DNA of 17,088 nucleotides from an uncultured Clostridia bacterium (GTDB lineage: Bacteria; Bacillota; Clostridia; Christensenellales; UBA3700). The stretch lies in NCBI GenBank assembly GCA_947176115.1, contig CAMWPK010000013.1, positions 1 through 17,088 of the forward strand. The letters are read 5' to 3'. How positions within the stretch are numbered: the stretch's first letter is position 1; each line of letters begins with the position of its first letter. Shown here in pieces: positions 6,831-14,213 of this stretch. Made by a program: the position numbers and the translations under genes. The notes beneath the pieces were generated by a model. That model had not been told where the DNA came from. It did no database searches and saw only the letters and a list, made by a program, of their open reading frames with translations.

Positions 6831-8159
6831 ATGAAAACCATAGCCACTATTTCAACTCCCGTAGGGCGCGGAGCAATAGCCATCATTAGAATGAGCGGAG
6901 ATAAAGCATTAGAGATTGCATCTTCTATTTTTACTTGCAAAAAACTTGCAAGTTTTAAGGACGCTCAGCCCAACTATATGTATTACGGCAGTATTGACGT
7001 AGGCGTATTTAAGGACAATATTTTGGCGGTATATTTCAAAGCTCCTCATTCCTACACAGGCGAAGATATAGTTGAATTTCAATGCCACGGCGGTATGAGA
7101 TTGATAGACGAGGTTCTCAAGGCTTGTCTAAGACAGGGATGTGAGATTGCCGACAAAGGGGAATTTACCAAGCGCGCTTTTCTCAACGGTAAGATAGCTT
7201 TGAGCGACGCCGAAGGTATAATCGATATGATAAACAGCGAGAGCGTAGCATCTCTCAACGCAAGTTATAGACTTTCCACGGGAGATATAGCCAAGCAAAT
7301 TCTTGCCTTGCAAAATACGCTTCTCGATTGTATATCCGAACTTGAAGCTAGCCTGGACTATCCCGAAGAAATGGAAGAGGAAGCAAAGTCCAACGCTAAT
7401 AAGACTACAGACGATTTAATAACACACTTAGAAAAACTCAATTCTACCGCAAAGGTAGGCGGATATATCCGTCAAGGTATCAGCGTAGCAATCGTAGGTC
7501 AAGCCAACGTCGGAAAGTCCTCTCTTCTCAACGCGTTCATTGGTAAGGATAGGGCTATCGTAACCAATATTGCAGGCACTACTCGAGATAGCTTAGAAGA
7601 ATACGTCGAAGTAAACGGAGTTATGCTCAAACTCATAGATACTGCGGGCATACGCGAAACAGGCGATATAGTGGAAGCATTGGGCGTGGAGAGAAGTATT
7701 CAGGTCGCAAAAGGTAGCGATATAGTCTTGTTTGTCACCGAAGCCGGACGGCAACTCAACGAATACGAAAATAATCTAATAAAGAGTTTTGACAGTAACA
7801 ACAAAGTACTATTGGTTATAAACAAGTGCGATACGGCGCAAGATAATCGTAAAGGTATTAAAATAAGCGCAAAAAACAACGTAGGTATTGACCAACTTAA
7901 AAAGCAAATAATAAATACTTTTATAGATTCAAGCGTGGATACCAATGGCAATATAATCACCAACGAGCGTCACGCGCAAGCAATACGACAGGCTATTTCA
8001 AGCCTTAAGAGCGCAAAATTAAGCTACTCTTCTCTTCCCACCGAATGTAGCCTGATAGACTTAAGAGAGGCATATTTTACGCTTGGTGTTATTACGGGTA
8101 ATACCGCAAGCGAGGATATTATCAATACGATATTCAGTAAATTCTGCTTAGGAAAATAA
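6831..8159 (+). CDS. mnmE: tRNA modification GTPase MnmE (TrmE)
   Basis: The 442-residue protein is close to the family length of about 450-460. It is the GTPase partner of MnmG in wobble-uridine modification. The N-terminal tetrahydrofolate-binding domain includes GRGAIAIIRMSG (12-23) and the signature HSYTGEDIVEFQCHGG (73-88). A helical domain surrounds an inserted G domain with P-loop GQANVGKS (223-230), switch TTRD (250-253), DTAG (270-273) and NKCD (331-334). It ends in CLGK (439-442), the form of the C-terminal CxGK motif needed for modification. No Shine-Dalgarno sequence precedes the ATG; a -10 box ends 6 bases before it, so the mRNA is probably leaderless. In most Bacillota this gene lies between jag and mnmG on their strand; here it is reversed. 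Confidence 0.97.
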   Translation: MKTIATISTPVGRGAIAIIRMSGDKALEIASSIFTCKKLASFKDAQPNYMYYGSIDVGVFKDNILAVYFKAPHSYTGEDIVEFQCHGGMRLIDEVLKACLRQGCEIADKGEFTKRAFLNGKIALSDAEGIIDMINSESVASLNASYRLSTGDIAKQILALQNTLLDCISELEASLDYPEEMEEEAKSNANKTTDDLITHLEKLNSTAKVGGYIRQGISVAIVGQANVGKSSLLNAFIGKDRAIVTNIAGTTRDSLEEYVEVNGVMLKLIDTAGIRETGDIVEALGVERSIQVAKGSDIVLFVTEAGRQLNEYENNLIKSFDSNNKVLLVINKCDTAQDNRKGIKISAKNNVGIDQLKKQIINTFIDSSVDTNGNIITNERHAQAIRQAISSLKSAKLSYSSLPTECSLIDLREAYFTLGVITGNTASEDIINTIFSKFCLGK

Positions 8160-8286
8160 AAAGTTCGGCGAGCGTTCTCTCTTAAAAATAGTCTAGTATA
8201 CGCATTATCTTGCCGTTGCGCTTCGACTTGAGGTGTTGATAGAATTAAAAAGGATTTATATAATTTGTGCAATATGCCTAAATATG

Positions 8287-8321
8287 AAGACAAGTAAGCA
8301 ATACTGCTTACTTGTCTTTTT
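8287..8321 (+). terminator. Rho-independent terminator after mnmE
   Basis: A perfect 14-bp stem (AAGACAAGTAAGCA, 8287-8300; TGCTTACTTGTCTT, 8305-8318) has a 4-nt loop and runs into TTTTT (8317-8321). It lies 127 bases after mnmE. The intervening 8160-8286 shows no gene. Confidence 0.85.
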
Positions 8322-8338
8322 GGAGAAAAATTATTGAA

Positions 8339-8665
8339 TTAAAGTCCTGCTTGAACTTTCATTATTGCTTTCCCGTCAATAAAAGAAACTGTTATATTTT
8401 TCTTTTCGTTTCCCCATACGTAAGCTGTCGAAGTGGTGCCCATTATCGTTGTGCTAGCGCTATCGTCAGGTTCGCCCAAAATACTTTTGACTTCTGCAAA
8501 AGTCATTCCGCCTTCATATTGCATAGTGTCGTAATTGAGCGTAGCGCAAGTAATTTTATCAAAGTTTTCTTTTGTTAAATTACTATTGCCACCACAAGCG
8601 ACTAAAGATAGTATAGCAATTGATACTATTGCTATGCACAAAAAGATTTTTACGTTCTTCTTCAT
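8339..8665 (-). CDS. Small secreted lipoprotein, DUF3862 / BLIP-like fold
   Basis: The protein has 108 residues. A signal peptide with a lysine-rich start and hydrophobic core (6-22) ends in the lipobox LVAC, so Cys24 would be lipidated and the mature protein anchored outside the membrane. The mature part (NFDKITCATLNYD...MTFAEVKSILGEPDDSAS...YVWGNEKKNITVSFIDGKAIMKVQAGL) has the repeated 'M-x-EV-x-x-ILGEPD ... W...I.V.F..GK...K.Q.GL' pattern of DUF3862 proteins from Bacillota, related in fold to the beta-lactamase-inhibitor-like SmpA/OmlA domain. The function is unknown. AGGAGG lies 7 bases before ATG. It is divergent from the XRE gene and shares a 115-bp intergenic region containing strong palindromic sites. 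Confidence 0.82.
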   Translation of the reverse strand: MKKNVKIFLCIAIVSIAILSLVACGGNSNLTKENFDKITCATLNYDTMQYEGGMTFAEVKSILGEPDDSASTTIMGTTSTAYVWGNEKKNITVSFIDGKAIMKVQAGL

Positions 8666-8730
8666 AGATGTACCTCCTTTTAAGTTTTTTTATATTTTAC
8701 AATGCATAAACTAAGTCTGTCAAGCAAATG

Positions 8731-8764
8731 CGCTACATATGTAGCGTAACTTGTGTAGCGTAAC
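8731..8764. promoter_or_regulatory. Candidate XRE operator: palindrome plus repeated half-site
   Basis: CGCTACATATGTAGCG (8731-8746) is a perfect 16-bp palindrome. Its right half continues as TGTAGCGTAAC (8740-8750), and the same 11 bases recur at 8754-8764, a 14-bp repeat interval. The second copy overlaps the -35 element of the xre promoter. A helix-turn-helix protein bound here could control both divergent genes. Confidence 0.6.
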
Positions 8765-8779
8765 GTTATAAGATATAAT
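8751..8779 (+). promoter_or_regulatory. Promoter of the small XRE regulator
   Basis: TTGTGT (8751-8756), a 17-bp spacer and a perfect TATAAT (8774-8779) form a sigma-A type promoter. The -10 box ends one base before the first ATG of the frame (8781), so transcription should start inside the longest open frame. Confidence 0.55.
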
Positions 8780-8780
8780 T

Positions 8781-9041
8781 ATGGAAAAAGAAGTAATAAT
8801 GACTGTTAATATGGCTTTATCTTTGCGAATTAAAGAATTGCTTAAGTTGAAGAATATGTCGCAATATAGGTTGGAACAAAATAGCGGTGTTTCACATAGT
8901 CAGTTAGGATTTATCTTAAAGAACAGAAATAATAGCGTTAATTTTAAGACTGTAATAATGCTAGCGAAAGGCTTTGATATGACGCTATTAGAGTTTTTAG
9001 ATAGCCCGTATTTTGATTGTGAAAAACTTGAGATAGAATAA
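8781..9041 (+). CDS. Small XRE/Cro-type HTH regulator
   Basis: The longest frame gives 86 residues. Residues about 16-73 form a Cro/C1-type helix-turn-helix domain: SLRIKELLKLKNMSQYRLEQ, then SGVSHSQLGFILKNRNN (recognition helix), then VNFKTVIMLAKGFDMTLLEFL. There is no extra effector domain, only a short acidic tail. Because a -10 box ends at 8779, the ATG at 8781 is probably upstream of the transcript start. ATG at 8799 (residue 7, preceded by AGAAG) or 8811 (residue 11, MALSLRIK) are better start candidates, and neither would cost any of the DNA-binding domain. It probably binds the palindromic site in its own promoter. The family is firm; the start is uncertain. Confidence 0.85.
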   Translation: MEKEVIMTVNMALSLRIKELLKLKNMSQYRLEQNSGVSHSQLGFILKNRNNSVNFKTVIMLAKGFDMTLLEFLDSPYFDCEKLEIE

Positions 9042-9075
9042 AATAAATTCTAAGACCGCTTAAATTAAGCATTGA

Positions 9076-9115
9076 AAGAAAATGGCACATCGCAAAATTT
9101 TCTTACCTATTTTTT
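9076..9115 (+). terminator. Weak terminator-like hairpin after xre
   Basis: AAGAAAAT (9076-9083) and ATTTTCTT (9097-9104) can pair around a 13-nt loop, with TTTTTT shortly downstream. The stem is AT-only apart from one pair, so it is a weak candidate. Confidence 0.3.
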
Positions 9116-9130
9116 ATTTGGATTGGTTGC

Positions 9131-9508
9131 TTAAAAAGTACTTCTATTTATCAATATACCTTTCATATTTGGATTGTTATTCAGAGTATTATATATAGTT
9201 TGTTTTTCTTTGTCAGTGCAGTTCAACAGTATTTTAATTTCACTTTGGTTTTTTAGCAAATCCACAATGCAAATTATACTATCCACACTCTTTCCGCTTT
9301 TTGAGCCAACGTATATATCAATGCCTTCGTTATCCATAGATTTTGTATTTTCCAAATAACCGTAATCAACGTTGTAAATTATATTATTATATTTTGGGTG
9401 AACTGTTCCCTTTGGTCTGTCAATTATGATTTTGCGCAAAGCAATTAAACTATCCAAAGCAGTCCAAAATTCATTGTCAAATTTATTCAAATTACTTTTG
9501 TCTTTCAT
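9131..9508 (-). CDS. Small inorganic-pyrophosphatase-like protein
   Basis: The protein has 125 residues. The segment IDRPKGTVHPKYNNIIYNVDYGYLENT (29-55) and the acidic DNEGIDIYVG (59-68) follow the type I pyrophosphatase pattern (P-K-G...Y...DYG...D-x-x-x-x-D). VDLLKNQSEIKILLNCT (82-98) is typical of a short Clostridial variant annotated as inorganic pyrophosphatase. It is shorter than true enzymes (about 175-220 residues), and the metal site looks reduced: of the acidic DxxxxD pair, Asp59 and Asp64 remain. Activity is therefore uncertain. Translation signal is weak (GGTG, 5 bases upstream). It is separated from the jag operon by a terminator and needs its own promoter, which I could not identify. 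Confidence 0.7.
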   Translation of the reverse strand: MKDKSNLNKFDNEFWTALDSLIALRKIIIDRPKGTVHPKYNNIIYNVDYGYLENTKSMDNEGIDIYVGSKSGKSVDSIICIVDLLKNQSEIKILLNCTDKEKQTIYNTLNNNPNMKGILINRSTF

Positions 9509-9532
9509 TTTTCACCATTATTTAATAAAAAG

Positions 9533-9559
9533 AAAAGAGCGGTATTTACCGCTCTTTTT
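9533..9559 (-). terminator. Terminator of the rpmH-jag operon
   Basis: AAAAGAGCGGTA (9533-9544) pairs with TACCGCTCTTTT (9547-9558) across a very short loop. It begins two bases past the jag stop codon. The minus-strand tail is T-rich (CTTTTCTTTTTATT). A T-run also exists on the + side, so it can act in both directions. Confidence 0.85.
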
Positions 9560-9561
9560 AA

Positions 9562-10353
9562 TCAGAAAAATTTCTTCATATCTCCGCCGTAAGTTTTCAT
9601 TCTTGTTACGCCGGTTTTATTAAAGTTGCGTGGCTCTTGAGTTTGAGTTGCGGTGGTTTGATTTTCCGTCTTTGGTTTAGATTGACGGTTATCTCTCCTA
9701 TCTCTGTTTACTCTGTCGCTCCTTCTATCTCCTCTTTCTCTATCGAAAGCAGGCTTTTTGGGAGAGATGACGATATATCTATTGGGTTCTTCCCCATGGC
9801 TTTCCGTCGTAACGAATCTATCGTCGTGCAAAGCTGAGTGGATAATTCTTCTCTCAAATGGATTCATAGGCTCGAGAGATTCTGCCTTGTGGGATTTAGC
9901 AACTCTGAAAGCAATCTTCTTAGCAAGTTTAGATAGAGTTGCGATTCTCTTTTCTCTGTAGTTCTCACCGTCGATAACAAGTCGTTTGTTGTCAGGATTG
10001 TTCTTGTTGACCACTAAAAGCGAAAGGTATTGAAGCGCGTCTAAGACGTCTCCTCTATATCCAATGAGTACGCCTGTGTCGTCGCCGGTAAGATTGATAT
10101 AAAAAGCGTCTTCTTTCTCTTCAACCTCGGCGGTGCAGTTGATATTCATTCTTTGAATAATACCGTTGACAAAATCGCTTACCATTGTAGCTCCGGTGAC
10201 TTTTTGCGTAACTTTTACGGTAATCTTTTTGCGAATAAGTCCCGTTTCTTTTACTTTTTCTGCTTCGACTTGGCTCTTGTCAAGACCAAGTTCTTCAAGA
10301 GCTTGCTCAAGCGCCTCGTCAAAGCTATTTGCAGTAATTTCTACACTTTTCAT
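9562..10353 (-). CDS. jag: RNA-binding protein Jag / KhpB (Jag-N, KH, R3H domains)
   Basis: The protein has 263 residues. An N-terminal Jag domain is at 1-50 (KSVEITANSFDEALEQALEELG). A KH domain follows with the GxxG loop GYRG at 98-101. An R3H domain at about 135-198 carries R168-x3-H172 and the closing SHGEEPNRYIVI. A charged Arg/Asp/Gln-rich tail (204-245) is probably disordered. Jag/KhpB binds RNA and is linked to cell elongation and sporulation in Bacillota; the gene classically follows the yidC homologue, as here. The start has GAGGAG 6 bases upstream. It is the last gene of the operon. Confidence 0.95.
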   Translation of the reverse strand: MKSVEITANSFDEALEQALEELGLDKSQVEAEKVKETGLIRKKITVKVTQKVTGATMVSDFVNGIIQRMNINCTAEVEEKEDAFYINLTGDDTGVLIGYRGDVLDALQYLSLLVVNKNNPDNKRLVIDGENYREKRIATLSKLAKKIAFRVAKSHKAESLEPMNPFERRIIHSALHDDRFVTTESHGEEPNRYIVISPKKPAFDRERGDRRSDRVNRDRRDNRQSKPKTENQTTATQTQEPRNFNKTGVTRMKTYGGDMKKFF

Positions 10354-10432
10354 ATATTTCTCCTCAAAGATACAAGAGTATCTTTTTCTAATAATCTATA
10401 ACCGTATATCTAGATATCTAGTTTTACCTATT

Positions 10433-11614
10433 TTATCTTTTTGCCTTTTTAGACTTTTTACCGTTATTATCGGCGTTTTTTTGAATAATAATAGGCTGAT
10501 TTGCTTTTTTCTTGTCCATATTCTTTACAATAAGATTGAATGTAAGAGATGTTGCCATCGTCATAAAGTTGCTGACGAAGTAGTATATTGCAAATGCCGC
10601 GCTGTACATTATCGCAAAGAAGCCGAGTATGAGTGGCATAAGATACGTCATGGTTTTGTTCATTATGCGTTGTTGCTTTTGTTGAGCTTGATCGCCCGTA
10701 ACTTGTACAGGTTGCATTTTTTGTTGCAACGTTGTTGACAAAAAGCTAGTCGCAATTGAGAGTATAGGAAGTATAAAATAACCGTTCCATTTACTCATAT
10801 TCCAAAAACTTGTCTTGTTATAATTGTCGATTATAGGGTTCATAAGCTGATCGTACGATACGCCGGCAATGTCCGGAACAGTTGCGCCTATACCGCCCAA
10901 CTTCGTTGAAGTGAAGTTGTCAAGGCTAGGTATTACGTTCGCCCAAGTATCCGACATAAACACGTTTTTGACCCAAAGCCAACTTTCAAGAGGATATTTG
11001 TCTACCAAAGATGCGTTAAGTTGGTCGATAAGTCCCGCTTGACGTATATAATCGTATGACGGGAAAAAGCCTTCGATGAATCCATCGCCACTCAAATACG
11101 TATCAACTGCGGTTTTACCTGACGCAATGAGTTGTTCATTGTAGACTTTCAAGATCTGCTCTACGTTGTCAGGGTCTTTGAAGAATTGCAGATATATATT
11201 GTACAATTCGGTTACTTTGTCTTGATTGTATTGCACGATATACTGCCTAAATCCTTGGAATACCACGTAGAATATCACAAGCGTGAAAATCATTGGCAAG
11301 CAAGAAGTAAAGATATTCATAGAACCCTTTTGAAGTTCGTATTGCTTTTGCCTTAGAAGGTCGGGTCTATTGGCGTATTGTTTTTGGATTTTTTCAAGCT
11401 GAGGACGTATTGCGTCCATTTTAGCTTTTTGCTTGCGCATAATCATCTTCTGCCATACGTCTAACGGCAAAAGCAATAAGCGCAACATAATAGAAAACAC
11501 CACTACCGTCCAACCGAAGTTGCCGATACCGCTGTTCATCCAATGTAGCAAGCTGATGATTGGTTTCCAAATAGAACTAACCGCAGCAAGCAAACTAAAA
11601 TTCATAATAGCCAT
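10433..11614 (-). CDS. yidC: Membrane protein insertase YidC / SpoIIIJ (Oxa1 family)
   Basis: The 393-residue protein inserts and folds inner-membrane proteins alone or with SecYEG. Membrane segments are visible near 31-50, 102-121, 278-295 and 323-360. Arg45 in SIMLRLLLLPL is the conserved groove arginine. KMDAIRPQLEKIQKQYANRPD (65-85) is the cytoplasmic hairpin. The C-terminus is lysine-rich. It is longer than Bacillus SpoIIIJ (about 260) because of an extra loop of roughly 130 residues (130-270) on the outer side between the second and third segments. There is no lipobox. The start at 11614 overlaps the end of yidD by 13 bases and has AAAGGA upstream; Met4 (11605) is an alternative. Confidence 0.95.
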   Translation of the reverse strand: MAIMNFSLLAAVSSIWKPIISLLHWMNSGIGNFGWTVVVFSIMLRLLLLPLDVWQKMIMRKQKAKMDAIRPQLEKIQKQYANRPDLLRQKQYELQKGSMNIFTSCLPMIFTLVIFYVVFQGFRQYIVQYNQDKVTELYNIYLQFFKDPDNVEQILKVYNEQLIASGKTAVDTYLSGDGFIEGFFPSYDYIRQAGLIDQLNASLVDKYPLESWLWVKNVFMSDTWANVIPSLDNFTSTKLGGIGATVPDIAGVSYDQLMNPIIDNYNKTSFWNMSKWNGYFILPILSIATSFLSTTLQQKMQPVQVTGDQAQQKQQRIMNKTMTYLMPLILGFFAIMYSAAFAIYYFVSNFMTMATSLTFNLIVKNMDKKKANQPIIIQKNADNNGKKSKKAKR

Positions 11615-11841
11615 TTTGCTTTTCCTTTAAGATTATCCTTTACGGGATCATATCCGCCTTTTGAAAAGGGATTGCACCTCAATATCCTAGCTACGCCCAT
11701 TGCAGAGCCTTTGATATATCCTTTTTTGGCTATGGCTTGTCCCATATATGCCGAACACGACGGAATATGTTTGCACTTGCCACCCACCGCGGGATTGATA
11801 AATTGCTTATAATATTGAATAAAAAAATTTCCGCTTTTCAT
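11602..11841 (-). CDS. yidD: Membrane protein insertion efficiency factor YidD
   Basis: The 79-residue protein has the family core: YKQFINPAVGGKCKHIPSCSAY (about 11-32), then AIAKKGYIKGSAMGVARILRCNPFSKGGYDPV. It carries the conserved cysteines (C22, C29, C54) and the RCNPFxxGGxDPV motif. It is an amphipathic membrane-associated protein that aids YidC-dependent insertion. It lies 16 bases after rnpA and overlaps yidC by 13 bases, the normal order. The ribosome-binding site is weak (GGACG), which suggests translational coupling to rnpA. Confidence 0.95.
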   Translation of the reverse strand: MKSGNFFIQYYKQFINPAVGGKCKHIPSCSAYMGQAIAKKGYIKGSAMGVARILRCNPFSKGGYDPVKDNLKGKAKWLL

Positions 11842-11857
11842 TTATCGTCCGTACGCC

Positions 11858-12265
11858 TCAATCAAACTTTGCCTTTTCCAATACGCTCTGTTTGAGTTTT
11901 AATCTTTCAACTACGTCGTCGTCGATCTTTCTTGCAAGTAAGTCGCTTTTGATTATCAAATGCGCAAGGTTGTTTGCCAGTTCCTCGAAATTCGCTTCAC
12001 CGCTTACTTCTCTTGCGATCACAATATAATTTACGTTGTCCTTGAGATACGGGATCATTGCCCTAAACGCTTCTCTTAGACGTCGTCTGATCTTATTGCG
12101 CACAACTGCTCTGTTATCAACTTTTTTGCTTACGATAAAACCCACCTTCAAAGGGAACTTGGAAGGGGCGTGGACAAGTACAAGCATTTTGTTGGCATTG
12201 CTTTGCCCTTTTAAGCGCAGATATCTAAATACTCTGCCGTTTTTCAGCCTGTACTTTTTTTGCAT
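11858..12265 (-). CDS. rnpA: Ribonuclease P protein component
   Basis: The 135-residue basic protein is the cofactor of RNase P, which trims 5' leaders from pre-tRNA. The signature VGFIVSKKVDNRAVVRNKIRRRLREAFR (41-68), with the RNR core (NKIRRRLRE), is intact. The N-terminus (MQKKYRLKNGRVFRYLRLKG) is typical. It follows rpmH by 6 bases. Its own Shine-Dalgarno sequence is poor (AGAG), so coupling to rpmH translation is likely. The tail beyond residue 115 is a little longer than in most homologues. Confidence 0.95.
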   Translation of the reverse strand: MQKKYRLKNGRVFRYLRLKGQSNANKMLVLVHAPSKFPLKVGFIVSKKVDNRAVVRNKIRRRLREAFRAMIPYLKDNVNYIVIAREVSGEANFEELANNLAHLIIKSDLLARKIDDDVVERLKLKQSVLEKAKFD

Positions 12266-12271
12266 ACTCTA

Positions 12272-12406
12272 TTAAGCGGTGAGTTGCTTTCTGCCCTTAT
12301 TGCGACGTCTCTTAATTACGTTTCTACCGCTCTTTGAACGCATTCTCTCACGGAAGCCGTGAACCTTTGATCTTTGTCTTTTCTTGGGTTGATACGTCTG
12401 TTTCAT
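12272..12406 (-). CDS. rpmH: Large-subunit ribosomal protein bL34
   Basis: The 44-residue product starts MKQTYQPKKRQRSKVHGFRE and is rich in Arg and Lys throughout, the exact bL34 pattern (MKRTYQPKKRQRxKVHGFRxRM). The frame is open further upstream to 12511, but the family length and AAGGAG 9 bases before the ATG fix the start at 12406. It is the first gene of the operon. Confidence 0.98.
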   Translation of the reverse strand: MKQTYQPKKRQRSKVHGFRERMRSKSGRNVIKRRRNKGRKQLTA

Positions 12407-12449
12407 ATCTATTGTCTCCTTTTTATATAAAAAATAATTACGCTTTATT

Positions 12450-12478
12450 ATTATAAATAAATAGCAAGTAACTGTCAA
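12450..12478 (-). promoter_or_regulatory. Perfect-consensus promoter of the rpmH operon
   Basis: On the minus strand, TTGACA (12473-12478), a 17-bp spacer and TATAAT (12450-12455) match both consensus hexamers exactly. The predicted start near 12443 leaves a leader of about 37 nt before rpmH. Confidence 0.9.
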
Positions 12479-12610
12479 GTAAATTGCCACTACTTTATTT
12501 TGCACCCACATTCGTATACTGCATAGTTAAAGTAGGATATTCATGTCTTGTTGTTAAAATAGGTGGTTTTACATAATAAATCAATAAGATAAAAGACTTA
12601 AATTTTCAAC

Positions 12611-12636
12611 TTTGATTATTATATATAATAATCAAA
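12611..12636. repeat. 26-bp perfect AT palindrome
   Basis: The 13-base arm TTTGATTATTATA is followed directly by its reverse complement TATAATAATCAAA, with no spacer. It contains only two G/C pairs. It could be a cruciform or easily melted element, or a protein site, near the presumed origin. Confidence 0.6.
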
Positions 12637-13184
12637 AAACAGTCGAAATATAAAAATATAGACAGAATGTAGCCGGAATTTTGCTATACAATACTATAGC
12701 ATAGGCAAATTTTCACAAAAAACTATTCAAAACTAAAAATCATAGTTTTTTCAATAGCAGACGTATTATATATGCATGTATTGAAATAATGATATTCAAA
12801 AAATAATCTGCGACCTCTTGACTATAAATTAGCATGATTTTTAGATAATTGCGCAAAAAGCTATTATGCTGTCTATTGAGATTGCATTGGTCAACATTTT
12901 TTATTCTGTGTTATATCAAATGATAACGCTTAATGGCTCTGCTAATGGAAGTAAGGTATTTATTATCCGGTTAAATAATAGACGTACTATTCTTTCGCAT
13001 ACAATTGCAACGAATAATTTACTCCAATTAGCGATTGTTATCACCAATGAGCATAATTGTACCCAAAATTGTTGCTTTTGGATAGTTTTTTGCAATGGTG
13101 CGACTAATTATATCGTACTATCGGCTTCTATATGCAATATTATGTGCCAAAAGTGTCAAAATAGTAAAGCTCAAAAGTATACCA

Positions 13185-13200
13185 TGTTTCACGTGTAACA
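13185..13200. promoter_or_regulatory. parS site (15/16)
   Basis: TGTTTCACGTGTAACA differs from the Bacillota parS consensus TGTTTCACGTGAAACA by one base (position 12). The flanks extend the symmetry (ATGTT...AACAT). ParB encoded at 3058-3930 is the expected ligand. Confidence 0.8.
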
Positions 13201-13857
13201 TTACGTTTATGTCCATTGGTTTTTTATAATTGCGCAAATACTCTATCTAGTAGGTTGAAATAGTAAATAAGGCGTGAATAGTATATAAACGGTATAATCT
13301 AATTTGACTTCTGTAGAAATCAAAGCGATTTGGAATAGAAATATAGATTTGAATATACAAAACAACAACGCAAAACCGTTAATATAATGCAATGGACGCA
13401 ATGTAATTAATTGTAAAATCAAGTAAGTTCTTTTATGATATAGAGTTAACTTATGAATTTGCGTACTAATTTATATTGGCAACTTTGAAACAAATAAAAG
13501 CAATAAATAAAAGCAAAAATGCAGGTATGCAATTCTAACAATGCTAATGAAGTACCAATACTGTGCCCTATAGGATTAGAGGCAACTCTTGTATTTGGTA
13601 TAAAATACATGCTATTAAAGTTTCAGTCAAGAAAATTAAATAAACTCCATTGATAAATAATCTTAAATAGATTCTATGATAATTGAATAGCTCTTTTACT
13701 ATATTGGTAATCAAGATCTCAAAACGTCACGATAGCTATTATGGCGAATATCTAAAGTTGTTTGCATTAAATCGAATTAGTTTTATTGGTATTAGGCGTA
13801 GATATTATGCTTATCGAGCAAATGACTGTCTGCAGATTTTTGCCGGTATTGGGTAAA

Positions 13858-13873
13858 GGTTGCACGTGAAAAC
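13858..13873. promoter_or_regulatory. Degenerate parS-like site (12/16)
   Basis: GGTTGCACGTGAAAAC keeps the CACGTG core and 12 of 16 consensus bases. It is weak alone, but lies in the same zone as better sites. Confidence 0.3.
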
Positions 13874-14197
13874 ACCATAATAATTGCTAAGGCTAAGCGC
13901 ATTTAGTATAAATTTCGTTTGATAGTTCTCAAGTATAGAGTTATTGCAATTGACGATGCTGTATCTATTATGGCTTTGCTATTAGAAGGTCGCGGATATG
14001 ATCTAACAAATTATAATATATGAATTGAGTACAATTCAATCGAAATTGGAAATGTGGCAATGTAGTGGGCTAATGTATTTGACCGCAATTTAAGAATAAA
14101 TTTGTCTAATTAAGCAATTAACTAGTCTAATATGTAGAAAATGTGGCAAACTAAAGATTAAGGGTAATAATATGCCAAGGTTGATGTTTTGGAAATC

Positions 14198-14213
14198 ATT
14201 TTCACGTGGAACG
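14198..14213. promoter_or_regulatory. Degenerate parS-like site (12/16)
   Basis: ATTTTCACGTGGAACG keeps TTTCACGTG, with 12 of 16 consensus positions. It may be a weak or decayed ParB site. Confidence 0.35.

Noticed and set aside
12407..12511. N-terminal extension of bL34
   Set aside because: The family begins at MKQTYQPKK; the extension would overlap the operon promoter.
12866..13198. 110-codon open frame on the + strand
   Set aside because: No ribosome-binding site, no family resemblance, and it runs through a parS site; treated as a chance frame in AT-rich DNA.
14050..14149. AAATGTGGCAA repeats as DnaA boxes
   Set aside because: At least two mismatches to TGTGGATAA in each copy.
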